Both the position numbers and the translations under genes were made by a program. Positions 50,533-59,951 of a stretch of DNA of 64,000 nt are shown piece after piece (position 1 is the stretch's first letter; every line of letters begins with the position of its first letter). The stretch covers positions 1-64,000 of the forward strand of contig CAXXPO010000021.1 in assembly GCA_963665185.2 (NCBI GenBank), given 5' to 3'. The notes under the pieces were generated by a model. The model was not told the origin of the DNA. It saw nothing but the letters and a program-made list of their open reading frames with translations, and did not search any database. The DNA is from G963665185 sp963665185 (GTDB lineage: Bacteria > Desulfobacterota > Desulfovibrionia > Desulfovibrionales > Desulfovibrionaceae).

Positions 50533-51426
50533 CTATGCCGGATCGCCCTGAAAGTCCTTGCGGTAAAAGGCCATGCGACGGGCATGAGGCCGGAAAGGTG
50601 CCAGCAGTTCGTCCTGCAGGGACTCGTCCATGGGCCGGAAGTCCCGGACAGCCTGGGCCAGAATGCGAACATGGTCGGCGATGGAACAGCCGACGACCAG
50701 GGAGGTCACGGGTTGGGACAGGGCGAAACGCAGCAGCAGTTCCGGGGTGACGTAGCCTTGGGGATTGATGTAGTGCCCGCCTCCGAAAACCTTCATGCCG
50801 ATGACGGCCATGTTTTTTTCCTGGGCAATGGGCAGCACGGTCTGCAAAAAGCTGTTCTCTGAAGCTCCCTCCACCACGTTGACCGGCATGAGCACGCTGT
50901 CCAGCGGCCATTCCTCGACGCATCGGGCCAGGATGGCCGGGTCGTGGTGGCCGCTTACGCCGATGCAGCGCACCTTGCCTGTTTCCCGCGCCAGGACAAA
51001 GGCCTCCAGCGCGCCGCCGGGGCGGAAAATCGCTTCAAAATCTTCCTTGCTGCGCACGTCGTGAATCTGCCACAGGTCCAGGTGGTCGGTGTGCAAACGT
51101 CTGAGACTGTTTTCCAGATCGCGCAGTGCGCCTGCCTTGTCGCGCACGGCCGATTTGCTGGTCTGAAAAATCGTGCTGCGGGCTTCGGGCGTTTCAGCCC
51201 AGACCGCGCCCAGATAGGTTTCGCTGTCCATGTAGGCGGGGGCGGTGTCAAAGTAGCCGATGCCCTGGCGCAGGGCTTCGCGGATAACGGTCTGCGCTCC
51301 CACTTCCTGTCCGAAAGTGCGCAGAATTCCTTCCCCGCCCAGTCCCACGCGGGTGACGCGCAGGGGGGACTTGCCAAAGGGGACGCGTGGCAAAGGGGGA
51401 TGCGGCTGTATGTTTTTATCGCTCAT
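50533..51426 (-). CDS. Aldo/keto reductase
   Basis: A 297-residue NADPH-dependent oxidoreductase fold. It shows GIGYFDTAPAYMDSETYLG, where Asp and Tyr are catalytic, then a lysine in QTSKSAVR, and His in LDLWQIHDVRS, the catalytic tetrad in family order. The late region MAVIGMKVFGGG and SLVVGCSIADHV fits cofactor binding. Substrate unknown. An AGGAG-like site precedes ATG 51426. It is 25 bases upstream of the EamA gene. Confidence 0.9.
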   Translation of the reverse strand: MSDKNIQPHPPLPRVPFGKSPLRVTRVGLGGEGILRTFGQEVGAQTVIREALRQGIGYFDTAPAYMDSETYLGAVWAETPEARSTIFQTSKSAVRDKAGALRDLENSLRRLHTDHLDLWQIHDVRSKEDFEAIFRPGGALEAFVLARETGKVRCIGVSGHHDPAILARCVEEWPLDSVLMPVNVVEGASENSFLQTVLPIAQEKNMAVIGMKVFGGGHYINPQGYVTPELLLRFALSQPVTSLVVGCSIADHVRILAQAVRDFRPMDESLQDELLAPFRPHARRMAFYRKDFQGDPA

Positions 51427-51455
51427 AATGGCTCCTGCCCCGTTATGTACATGAT

Positions 51456-52514
51456 TCAGGAGCGGGAGGAAACAGCCTTGAGATGTTGCAGCAGCACGGG
51501 CAGCACCTTGTCCGGCGTCAGGTTGTGCAGGCAGCGCATGTGGCCCGGAGTACAGGAGTTGTCGTTGCAGGGCTGGCAATCCAGCCCCAGGGCGATGGCC
51601 TTGTGTTCGGGCGCGGGGAATGTCCAGGCCTGGCTGGTGGAGCCGAGCACCACCAGGGTGGGCGTGTCCACGGCCACGGCAAAGTGGCGGGGCGAGGAGC
51701 AATTGCCGAAGTGCAGGTCCGCCGCATTGATGATGGCCGCCATCTGGCGCAGGCTGATGACTTCTTCCGGAATGATCAGGTTGTGCCGGGCCTTGACCTG
51801 GCTGGCAATGGCATTGATGTCTTCGCGTTCCCCCGGTCCGTAGAGCATGAAAAATCTGGCGCCGGGCCGTTGCTGCGCGACCATGTCCATCAGCCCGGCG
51901 TAATGCGCGGCGGGCCAGCGGCGGGTGTCCCGGCGGTGGGTGGGGTCCACGGTGACAAGCGGGTCGTTTCCGGGTGTGTACCCGGCGGCATGCAGATAAT
52001 CCGAGGCCCAGGTTTTTTCCGCATCGCTCAGGTACAGGCGGGGACGCTCCCCGTTCCACCCGATGCCCAGGGGCGCGAGTACGCTGGCTTTGGCCATGGC
52101 CGAGTAGCCGTCCTTGGGCGTGGCGGTCAGGTTGTAGAGCCAGCGGGTGTACCAGGGGGGTGTATAGCTCAGGCGTACATGGGCGCGGGAAAAGCCCACC
52201 ACCCAGCGGCAGCGCGGAAGCTGCTGGAAGTCCACCACCAGGTCGAAGTCCTGGGAGGCCACCCGGCGATAGAAAAGCAACTCCTTGCCCAGGTGGGAGA
52301 GGGCTTTCTTGTCAATCTCCCAGACCTTGTGCAGATGGGGGTTGTTTTCCAGGACCGGAGCGCATTTTTTTTCCGTTAAAAAGTGGATGCGGGCCTGGGG
52401 GTAGGCCTTGTGCAGCAACTCCACGGCAGGCGTGGCCAGAAGAACATCCCCGATCTGCCGCAACTGGCAGACCAGGATGTTTTTCGGAGCGAGGTCGGTG
52501 AAAGGGCGGTTCAC
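51456..52514 (-). CDS. Glycosyltransferase family 9 (heptosyltransferase-like)
   Basis: A 352-residue protein with the GT9 start KNILVCQLRQIGDVLLATPA and the donor region VTVDPTHRRDTRRWPAAHYA and LHFGNCSSPRHFAVAVDTPT. Length is normal, unlike the GT9 at 42441. The start is GTG directly after the stop of the gene upstream. It probably adds heptose or a similar sugar to lipopolysaccharide core. The C-terminus carries several cysteines (CQPCNDNSCTPGHMRC). Confidence 0.88.
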   Translation of the reverse strand: MNRPFTDLAPKNILVCQLRQIGDVLLATPAVELLHKAYPQARIHFLTEKKCAPVLENNPHLHKVWEIDKKALSHLGKELLFYRRVASQDFDLVVDFQQLPRCRWVVGFSRAHVRLSYTPPWYTRWLYNLTATPKDGYSAMAKASVLAPLGIGWNGERPRLYLSDAEKTWASDYLHAAGYTPGNDPLVTVDPTHRRDTRRWPAAHYAGLMDMVAQQRPGARFFMLYGPGEREDINAIASQVKARHNLIIPEEVISLRQMAAIINAADLHFGNCSSPRHFAVAVDTPTLVVLGSTSQAWTFPAPEHKAIALGLDCQPCNDNSCTPGHMRCLHNLTPDKVLPVLLQHLKAVSSRS

Positions 52515-52997
52515 CTAGCTTTTCACCTCGACCAGGGGCTCGTGCTGGGACAGGTCGAACAGGCCGTGCAAGGGGATGCCCAGCTTGTAGCTCGGCAGCT
52601 TTTCAAAACGGATCAGGCCGATGCTTTTGCCTTCGCTGACTGCTGAAAGCGGGGTCATGCCCAGGGGAATGGGAAAGCTCAGGGGCATGGAAGTGATGGA
52701 GGCCAGCCGGTCGCCGTACTGTTCCTGAAGAAAGTTGATGATGCTGTCGCGTTCGCCGGGGCCGAAGGTTTCCAGAAAGACCTGGCGGCTGCCCATGGGA
52801 TCGGTGTTGGCGGGGTCCACGGGATCGCCCAGCATTTTGTCCCAGCGGTATCCTTCGTTGTCTTCCTCGGCCCATTCCGGGCGGAACAGATGGACTTCCA
52901 CATTTCTGCGGCCCTTGAACGTCTTGATGACCATGGAAAGGGTGAAGCCGCGGTCGATTTCCGGTGGAAAATCGTGATCGAGCACATTGATTTCCAT
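52515..52997 (-). CDS. Conserved-looking 160-residue protein, function unknown
   Basis: Reads MEINVLDHDFPPEIDRGFTL, then NVEVHLFRPEWAEEDNEGYR and TFGPGERDSIINFLQEQYGD. No signal peptide, membrane segment or known motif is visible. AAAGGAGACATG before the ATG at 52997 supports translation. Its stop touches the GTG of the heptosyltransferase-like gene, so it is first in that operon. Function not assigned. Confidence 0.75.
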   Translation of the reverse strand: MEINVLDHDFPPEIDRGFTLSMVIKTFKGRRNVEVHLFRPEWAEEDNEGYRWDKMLGDPVDPANTDPMGSRQVFLETFGPGERDSIINFLQEQYGDRLASITSMPLSFPIPLGMTPLSAVSEGKSIGLIRFEKLPSYKLGIPLHGLFDLSQHEPLVEVKS

Positions 52998-53230
52998 AAC
53001 ATGTCTCCTTTTGTGCGGGGCGGTGGTCCCGATTCGGGAACACCGGCGTAGACGCCTGCGGAAAAGAACTTTGCCGCCAGGCGGATATTGTTTACTCTGC
53101 TGCTTTGGGCGCAATGGAAACCGGGGAGCAGACCGAATTCACGAACGGCACGGGAAATGCCGGTTTCCGGCATCTTGTGCGTATTTGTTCGGGGTGTCGG
53201 TCTGCAACCGGAATATTCGTTTCAAGAGCC

Positions 53231-53239
53231 TGCTATAGT
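53231..53239 (+). promoter_or_regulatory. Extended -10 promoter candidate for uvrB
   Basis: TGCTATAGT fits the extended -10 form (TG, one base, TATAAT-like). It lies 36 bases before the uvrB ATG. No LexA-type SOS box of the E. coli kind was seen in the 278-base gap upstream. Confidence 0.45.
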
Positions 53240-53275
53240 GTATTTGATCCGCGCTGAAAAGGGGGCGCACAGGCC

Positions 53276-55288
53276 ATGCAGAGCGTTTTTCAGTTGGAAA
53301 GCAGGTTTCAGCCTGCCGGGGACCAGCCTGCGGCCATCGACCGTCTGATTGCCGGCGTTGAGGCCGGGGAGCGCCATCAGGTCCTTCTGGGCGTGACCGG
53401 ATCGGGCAAGACCTTCACCATGGCCAACGTCATCGCCCGCACGGGGCGGCCGGCGCTCATCCTGGCCCCCAACAAGACCCTGGCAGCCCAGTTGTACAAC
53501 GAGTTCCGCGACCTCTTCCCCCGCAATGCGGTGGAGTATTTCGTCAGTTATTACGACTACTACCAGCCAGAGGCCTATCTGCCCCACACCGACACCTTCA
53601 TCGAGAAGGACTCGAGCATCAACGACGACATCGAAAAATTGCGCCATGCCGCCACCCACGCCCTGCTGACCCGGCGCGACGTGATCATCGTGGCTTCGGT
53701 TTCCTGCATCTATGGCCTGGGGTCGCCGGAATACTACGCCAAGATGGTCGTTCCCGTGGAACAGGGGCAGCATCTTTCGCGCCAGAAGCTCATCGAGCGG
53801 TTGGTGGACATTCACTACGAACGCAACGACTACGACTTCACCCGCGGAACATTCAGGGTGCGTGGCGACGTGCTGGAAATCATCCCCGCCTATGTTCGGG
53901 AAAAGGCCATCCGCGTGGAATTTTTCGGGGACGAGGTGGACAATGTCTACGAAACCGACCCTCTGACCGGGGAAATTCTGGCCACCATGCACAAGACGGT
54001 CATCTTTCCGGCCAGCCATTATGTTTCGGACCGGGACAACATAAAGCGGGCCATGGTGGACATCCGGCAGGAAATGGTGGACCGCACCGCGGATTTCCGT
54101 GCCCGGAACAAGCTCATCGAGGCCCAGCGCATCGAACAGAGGACCATGTTCGACCTGGAAACCATCGAGGAACTGGGCTATTGCAATGGCATCGAGAACT
54201 ATTCCCGCCATCTGGACGGGCGTGAACCCGGTTCGCCGCCCGCCACGCTGCTGGACTATTTTCCCGAAGACTTCCTGATGTTCGTGGACGAATCGCACAT
54301 CGCCATTCCCCAGGTGGGGGGCATGTCCAACGGCGACAGGTCGCGCAAGACCACCTTGGTGGAATTCGGCTTTCGCCTGCCGTCGGCCCTGGACAACAGG
54401 CCGCTGACTTTCGAGGAGTTCCGGGAGCGGGTGCATCAATGCGTGTATGTTTCGGCCACGCCCGGTCCCTGGGAACTGGAGCAGACCCGGGGCGTGACCG
54501 TGGAGCAGGTCATCCGGCCCACCGGGCTGGTGGATCCGGAAGTTGAAATCCGCCCCACCTTGGGCCAGATGGACGATCTGCTGGCCGAGTGCAAGGCACG
54601 CATGCAGCGCAACGAGCGGGTGCTGGTGACCACCCTGACCAAACGCATGGCCGAGGAACTCACCGAATATATCGAGTCCATGGGCGTCCCGTCCAAATAC
54701 CTGCATTCGGACATCGACACCCTGGAGCGCATGGCCATCATCCAGGCCTTGCGCAAGGGAGAGTTCGTGGTGCTGGTGGGCATCAACCTGCTGCGCGAAG
54801 GGCTGGACATTCCGGAAGTTTCCTTGGTGGCCATTCTGGATGCGGACAAGGAAGGATTTCTCCGCTCCACCCGCTCGCTCATTCAGACCTTTGGCCGGGC
54901 CGCGCGCAATGTGGGGGCACGGGTCATCATGTATGCGGACAACATCACCGAGTCCATGCGCAACTCCGTGCTGGAAACCGAACGCCGGAGGTCGCGGCAG
55001 GAAGAGTTCAACCGCGAGCACGACATCACGCCGCTGACCATCGTCAAATCCCTGGACAATCCCTTGGAGCGTTTTTACGGTTCCAGGGATTCCGGGCAGG
55101 GCGGGGCAGCAATGGCGGCCGAAGAGCACGGCGAGTACGGCATGTCGCCCAAGGAACTGGAAAAGAAAATCGCCAAACTGGAGCGGGAAATGCGGGAAGC
55201 CGCCAAAGAGTTGGAATTCGAGCGGGCCGCCGCATTGCGGGACCGCATGCTCAAGTTGCGTCAATTGCTGCTGGAGGCCGGAGCGTGA
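53276..55288 (+). CDS. uvrB: Excinuclease ABC subunit B
   Basis: A 670-residue helicase-like subunit of nucleotide excision repair. It has Walker A (GVTGSGKTFT, near residue 40), the beta-hairpin YYDYYQPEAYLPHTDTFIEK, Walker B region MFVDESHIA, helicase motif QTFGRAARN and the C-terminal UVR motif KELEFERAAALRDRMLKLRQ that binds UvrA/UvrC. It is full length and overlaps the channel gene by four bases (GTGA). Confidence 0.98.
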   Translation: MQSVFQLESRFQPAGDQPAAIDRLIAGVEAGERHQVLLGVTGSGKTFTMANVIARTGRPALILAPNKTLAAQLYNEFRDLFPRNAVEYFVSYYDYYQPEAYLPHTDTFIEKDSSINDDIEKLRHAATHALLTRRDVIIVASVSCIYGLGSPEYYAKMVVPVEQGQHLSRQKLIERLVDIHYERNDYDFTRGTFRVRGDVLEIIPAYVREKAIRVEFFGDEVDNVYETDPLTGEILATMHKTVIFPASHYVSDRDNIKRAMVDIRQEMVDRTADFRARNKLIEAQRIEQRTMFDLETIEELGYCNGIENYSRHLDGREPGSPPATLLDYFPEDFLMFVDESHIAIPQVGGMSNGDRSRKTTLVEFGFRLPSALDNRPLTFEEFRERVHQCVYVSATPGPWELEQTRGVTVEQVIRPTGLVDPEVEIRPTLGQMDDLLAECKARMQRNERVLVTTLTKRMAEELTEYIESMGVPSKYLHSDIDTLERMAIIQALRKGEFVVLVGINLLREGLDIPEVSLVAILDADKEGFLRSTRSLIQTFGRAARNVGARVIMYADNITESMRNSVLETERRRSRQEEFNREHDITPLTIVKSLDNPLERFYGSRDSGQGGAAMAAEEHGEYGMSPKELEKKIAKLEREMREAAKELEFERAAALRDRMLKLRQLLLEAGA

Positions 55289-56346
55289 GCGACTGGGCCA
55301 ACAGCCTGCGTCGCCGGATCTACAGGTTTCGCAGCAAGTACGATGTGTTGTGGCAGGTGGGTCTCGGCTGCATCGGGCTGCTTGTCATCTCCGTGGTGGG
55401 CATTGCCGGGTATATGCTCATCGAAGGCTGGAACCTGGTGGACAGCTTCTACATGGTGGTCATCACCCTGGCCACCGTGGGATACCAGGAAGTGCATCCC
55501 ATGGGCAATATGGCCCGGCTGTGGACCGCGTTTCTTATTTTGGGCGGTGTGGGCAGCTTCATGTACATCGCCAGCATGTTTTTTCAGCTTCTGGTCGAGG
55601 GCCGGCTGCAACGGATCCTCGCAAGACGGAGAGTGCGCAAGATGATAAGTTCCCTGGACGGACATTTCATAGTCTGCGGTTACGGCAGAATCGGTTCCAT
55701 CGTGGTGGAGCAGTTGACCAAGGAAAAGCATCCCGTGGTTGTGGTGGAAAAGGATCAGGACATCATCGACAACCTGCGTACGGAAGGCATTTTGTGCATC
55801 AGCGGCGACGCCACCTCGGACGAGGTGCTCGAAGCCGCCGGGCTGTACAAGGCCCGTTCCCTCATCACGGCCCTTTCCCAGGAAGCGGCCAATGTCTACG
55901 TGACCCTGACCGCCCGGCAACTCAACCCCAAACTGACCATCATCGCCAGGGCCGACAACCGTTCGCATATCCAGCGGCTGGAACGGGCCGGGGCGGACCG
56001 CGTGGTCATGCCGCACATCATCGGCGGCATGCGCATGGCGCAAAGCGTGTTGCGTCCTTCCGTGACAAACCTGCTGGAACTTGCCATGCGCGGTACGGTG
56101 GAGTTGGAGATGGAAGAGCATTTTGTGGGGGAACACTCCGAACTTGTGGGCAAGAATCTCATTGAATCGGAAATCCGCCCCCGTTTCAACGTCATGATCA
56201 TCGGCATCCGCAAGGCGGACGGGGAAATGGTCTTCAATCCCGATCCCCGTTTCGTCATCAACAGCGGCGATACCCTGGTGACCGTGGGAAAACACGACAA
56301 CATGGTGAAACTGCGCGAGATCTGCGCAAGCAACGGCAACGCCTAA
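55285..56346 (+). CDS. Potassium channel protein with RCK domain
   Basis: A 353-residue membrane protein. Helix 1 is about residues 25-45, the pore loop holds TLATVGYQE (filter TVGY at 64-67), and helix 2 is about 78-98. Then comes a TrkA-N nucleotide-binding domain (HFIVCGYGRIGSIVVEQL) and a TrkA-C domain ending ISGDTLVTVG-like SGDTLVTVGK. This is the two-TM Kch/MthK type, gated by a ligand on the RCK ring. The GTG start overlaps the uvrB stop. Confidence 0.92.
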   Translation: MSDWANSLRRRIYRFRSKYDVLWQVGLGCIGLLVISVVGIAGYMLIEGWNLVDSFYMVVITLATVGYQEVHPMGNMARLWTAFLILGGVGSFMYIASMFFQLLVEGRLQRILARRRVRKMISSLDGHFIVCGYGRIGSIVVEQLTKEKHPVVVVEKDQDIIDNLRTEGILCISGDATSDEVLEAAGLYKARSLITALSQEAANVYVTLTARQLNPKLTIIARADNRSHIQRLERAGADRVVMPHIIGGMRMAQSVLRPSVTNLLELAMRGTVELEMEEHFVGEHSELVGKNLIESEIRPRFNVMIIGIRKADGEMVFNPDPRFVINSGDTLVTVGKHDNMVKLREICASNGNA

Positions 56347-56399
56347 CCCCCGACGAACAGGCCGCGCCGGAAAACGGCGCGGCTTCACATCATACCCAT

Positions 56400-58781
56400 A
56401 TGAATCAAATTTCCCAGACTGCCATTATTGCAAAAGAGCGGGTCGCTGCATTGCGCCGCCTGCTGGAATACCACAACCATCGGTACTATGTCCTGGACGC
56501 CCCGGAAATCAGCGACGCGGAATACGACGTACTGTTTCGGGAGCTTGCAGCCCTGGAGAGCGAGCATCCCGAACTGGACGATCCCAACTCGCCCACGCGG
56601 CGGGTGGGCGGAGTGCCTTTGCAGGCCTTCGGCCAGTATCGCCACGCCCTGCGCATGGCCAGCCTGGACAACGCCATGGAGCCGGAACAATGGATGGAAT
56701 TCGCCAGGCGTCTGCCGCGCTATTTCTGCGATGAGTTTGCACGGCGCGTTTTGGATGAAGTGCGCGAGGCCTTGGGCGGCAAGGTTTCGGACAAGGCCGC
56801 GGACGTGGTGCGACGTGGTGCGAAAAAGGCGGCGGAAGTGGGGCTTGGCAAAAGCGGGGCCGAGGTGCGCACATACGTGTGTGCCGAAACCGAGCGGGTG
56901 GTGCGCCAGTGTGTGGAACTGGGCCAGCCCTTGTTGCGGGGGACCTACGCCTGCCATGCGCTGGATGAACTTTCCGACACGGTTCTGGACGATCTTGGCA
57001 ACCAGTTGGGCCGGTTCTGGACCGATCCCAAGATGGACGGCCTGGCCTGCGAAGTGGTCTACCGTGACGGAAAAATGGAAATCGCCGCGACCCGCGGCGA
57101 CGGGGAAACCGGCGAAGACGTGACCGCCAACATGCGCACGGTGCGCAATCTCCCCCTGAATCTGCACGGGCAGGAGACCTCCGCCCTGCCCACATTGGTG
57201 GAAGTGCGGGGGGAAGTCGTCATGGACAAGGCTGATTTTCACGCCCTCAACGACCGTCAGGCCGAGCAGGGGGAAAAGATTTTCGCCAACCCGCGCAACG
57301 CCGCAGCCGGTTCCCTGCGTCAGTTGGATTCGCGCATAACGGCCGCACGGCCTTTGCGTTTTCTGGCCTACGGTGTGGGCCGGGTGCAGTGGGGGCCGGA
57401 GGAAGGAGAGTCAGGTGAAGCGCAGGGCGTGTCCCCTTGGACCAGCCAGGAGGAAACCATGGTCGGCCTGCGCGGCCTGGGGCTGGACATTCCCGTGGAA
57501 ACCCGCCTGTGCTCCACGCCCGAGGAAGTGGCCGAACGTTTTGCTGCCATGGGCGATTTGCGCGACGAGCTGCCCATGGAAATCGACGGTTTGGTGGCCA
57601 AGCTGGACAGCCTGGAATTGCAGAATTTCCTCGGCAGTACGGCCCGCGCCCCGCGCTGGGCACTGGCCCTGAAGTTCCCGGCCCACCAGGCCCGGACACG
57701 GCTGGTCAATATCCGCATCCAGGTGGGGCGCACCGGCGTGCTGACCCCGGTGGCCGAAGTGGAACCGGTGAATGTGGGCGGGGTTCAGGTTTCCAATGCG
57801 ACCCTGCACAATGAAAGTTTCATGCGGGAAAAGGACCTGCGCCTGGGCGACATGGTGATCATCCAGCGGGCCGGGGACGTCATTCCCCAGATTGTGCGGG
57901 CGGTTGTGGAAGAGCGTACCGGCGAGGAAAGGGAATTCGTGTTTCCGTCGCACTGCCCGGAGTGCGGTTCCCAGGTGGTGCTGGCCTCGGAGGCGGCTTC
58001 AGCTTCCGACGGCGCAAGCGGGAAACGCATCTGGAAGTGCGTCAATCTGGCCTGTCCGGCCGTGCGGCGGCAGAAGATCATCCATTTCGTGTCCAAGGCT
58101 GGCTTGGATGTGGAAGGCGTGGGTGGCAAATGGGTGGAAAACCTTATAGACCTTGGCATGGTGCAAAGCCCTGCCGACCTGTTCACCATCCGGCAGGAGC
58201 AGTTGGTTCATCTGGACCGCATGGGTGAGAAATCCGCGGATAATTTCGTGCAGGCATTCCTGGCCGCGTCCCGTCCTTCGTTGACGCGGTTCCTGTGCGC
58301 TTTGGGCATTGATCTGGTGGGCGAGGAAACCGCCCGGTTGCTGGCCCGGCGTTTCGGCAGCCTGGAGGCTGTGGCCGCGGCCACGGAAGACGAACTGAAC
58401 GAACTGCCCGGCGTGAGCCACAGGATATCCCGGTCCCTTGTCGGGTTTTTTTCCAACCGGCAGAACCACGAACTTTTGGACAGGTTCCGGGAAATCGGTG
58501 TATGGCCGGAACCGGAGAAGGGACAGGGCAGTGCCGTCCAGGGACCGCTGGCCGGAAAGAAGATTTTGTTTACCGGATCGCTGGAAAGCATGTCCCGATC
58601 CGAGGCTGGCAAGCAGGCGAAGGCGGCCGGAGCGGACATCGCTTCCGGCGTATCGCGCAAGCTGGACTACCTGGTGGCCGGTGCCAGGGCGGGCAGCAAA
58701 CTGGAAAAGGCCCGCAGCCTGGGAGTGGAAATTTTGGACGAACAGCACTTTTTGGCTTTGTGCGGACTGGACAAGGCGTGA
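56400..58781 (+). CDS. ligA: NAD-dependent DNA ligase with internal insertion
   Basis: A 793-residue ligase, about 120 longer than the usual 670. The Ia part has HNHRYYVLDAPEISDAEYD; the catalytic lysine is K211 in DPKMDGLA, whereas it is near residue 115 in E. coli. About 95 extra residues (roughly 106-204) sit just before it and contain helical, charged sequence with two or three cysteines. Later parts are normal: RGDGETGEDVT, OB fold, the four-cysteine zinc site (CPECG, CVNLACP), helix-hairpin-helix, and a C-terminal BRCT domain. Smaller insertion at about 335-350. Confidence 0.94.
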   Translation: MNQISQTAIIAKERVAALRRLLEYHNHRYYVLDAPEISDAEYDVLFRELAALESEHPELDDPNSPTRRVGGVPLQAFGQYRHALRMASLDNAMEPEQWMEFARRLPRYFCDEFARRVLDEVREALGGKVSDKAADVVRRGAKKAAEVGLGKSGAEVRTYVCAETERVVRQCVELGQPLLRGTYACHALDELSDTVLDDLGNQLGRFWTDPKMDGLACEVVYRDGKMEIAATRGDGETGEDVTANMRTVRNLPLNLHGQETSALPTLVEVRGEVVMDKADFHALNDRQAEQGEKIFANPRNAAAGSLRQLDSRITAARPLRFLAYGVGRVQWGPEEGESGEAQGVSPWTSQEETMVGLRGLGLDIPVETRLCSTPEEVAERFAAMGDLRDELPMEIDGLVAKLDSLELQNFLGSTARAPRWALALKFPAHQARTRLVNIRIQVGRTGVLTPVAEVEPVNVGGVQVSNATLHNESFMREKDLRLGDMVIIQRAGDVIPQIVRAVVEERTGEEREFVFPSHCPECGSQVVLASEAASASDGASGKRIWKCVNLACPAVRRQKIIHFVSKAGLDVEGVGGKWVENLIDLGMVQSPADLFTIRQEQLVHLDRMGEKSADNFVQAFLAASRPSLTRFLCALGIDLVGEETARLLARRFGSLEAVAAATEDELNELPGVSHRISRSLVGFFSNRQNHELLDRFREIGVWPEPEKGQGSAVQGPLAGKKILFTGSLESMSRSEAGKQAKAAGADIASGVSRKLDYLVAGARAGSKLEKARSLGVEILDEQHFLALCGLDKA

Positions 58782-58816
58782 TTTTATCAATCTTTTGATG
58801 AATGGGAGAAAGCGCG

Positions 58817-59596
58817 ATGAGCACCAAGGTTATTATCAACGGAGCCGCCGGACGCATGGGCGAGACCCTGTGCCGTCTGGCGCAGGTCGACCCCGAGCTG
58901 GAACTGGCCGGAGTCGTGGACCGGGCTGAAAATCAGGACCGCCTGGCTGGGTATGCCTGTGCCAGGGGGGCGGATCTTGCCGGAGTCATCAAGCAGGCCG
59001 GCAAGGCCGTGGTGGTGGATTTCAGTTCCATCGAATCCAGCCTCGCTCTGGCCAAAACCGTGGCCGAGGCGGGGGTTATGGCGGTCATCGGTACCACGGG
59101 TTTCAATGCCGTGCAGGTGGCCGAACTGGAACAGTCCGCAGCCAAGACTCCTATTTTCTGGGCGCCCAACATGAGCGTGGGCATCAATGTGCTGCTGCAG
59201 ATCCTGCCGCAACTGGCGCAAAAACTTGGTTCGGCCTATGATATGGAAATCACGGAAATCCACCACAACAAGAAGGCCGACGCGCCCAGCGGCACGGCGG
59301 TCAAGCTTGCTCAATGTCTGGCCGGGGCTCGCGGTTTGGATCTCGACGAAAAGAAATGCTCCTGCCGGGACGGCATCATCGGCCCTCGTCCCAAGGATGA
59401 GCTGGGCGTTATGGCCGTGCGCGGCGGCGATGTGGTAGGCGACCACACTGTGTACTTTTTCGGGCCGGGCGAGCGTATTGAAGTGACACACCGGGCGCAT
59501 TCCCGCGAAACATTTGCCCAGGGCGCACTTCGGGCAGCCAAATGGCTGGCGGGCCAAAGCAGTGGCAGATTATACAATATGGCGGACATGTTCTGA
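58817..59596 (+). CDS. dapB: 4-hydroxy-tetrahydrodipicolinate reductase
   Basis: A 259-residue enzyme of the lysine/diaminopimelate pathway. The dinucleotide site is INGAAGRMGETL, the catalytic region is EITEIHHNKKADAPSGTA, and the C-terminal HRAHSRETFAQGALRAA is typical. The ATG at 58817 follows GGGAGAAAG. It lies 35 bases after ligA and may share its transcript; a terminator follows. Confidence 0.97.
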   Translation: MSTKVIINGAAGRMGETLCRLAQVDPELELAGVVDRAENQDRLAGYACARGADLAGVIKQAGKAVVVDFSSIESSLALAKTVAEAGVMAVIGTTGFNAVQVAELEQSAAKTPIFWAPNMSVGINVLLQILPQLAQKLGSAYDMEITEIHHNKKADAPSGTAVKLAQCLAGARGLDLDEKKCSCRDGIIGPRPKDELGVMAVRGGDVVGDHTVYFFGPGERIEVTHRAHSRETFAQGALRAAKWLAGQSSGRLYNMADMF

Positions 59597-59624
59597 TTTT
59601 AGTAAAAATACAGTGCTTTTGTAG

Positions 59625-59662
59625 AAGGATGGATCGTTTTTTTACGCTCCATCCTTTTTTTT
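59625..59662 (+). terminator. Rho-independent terminator after dapB
   Basis: AAGGATGGA at 59625 pairs with TCCATCCTT at 59648, and the T-run continues to 59662. It lies 28 bases after the dapB stop. Confidence 0.92.
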
Positions 59663-59755
59663 GATAAGACCAGGCGTTATTTCCCGAAGATTGCATGAAG
59701 GGGAGACGCCAATTTCAAAACCATTATACTTCTCCATTTTGAAAATATAATTAAT

Positions 59756-59776
59756 ATAACATGGCGATCCTGTTAT
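59756..59776. promoter_or_regulatory. AT-rich inverted repeat upstream of the double-Cache receptor
   Basis: ATAACA at 59756 and TGTTAT at 59771 are inverted copies around a 9-base centre, inside a strongly AT-rich patch (59735-59790) that is unlike its neighbours. It may be an operator or part of a promoter. No clear -35/-10 pair at standard spacing was found in the 59597-59951 gap; a TATAAT at about 59845 is the best -10. Confidence 0.45.
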
Positions 59777-59951
59777 GAATTTGTTCAGGAGGAACTTTTG
59801 ATGCCTTCCGGGCGGAATTGAAGCCACGTTATATTTTGATAAAGTTATAATGCCGGAATATTGACCAACCGTACAGAGCAGTTATCCATACTTTAACAGA
59901 CAGAAATTGCTTGTGTACCATTGCGCAGGCCTATTATCAGGGGGTGGAATG

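Noticed and set aside
53088..53275. SOS (LexA) box upstream of uvrB
   Set aside because: No CTGT-N8-ACAG-like sequence was seen; delta-type LexA sites differ, so absence is not proof of no SOS control.
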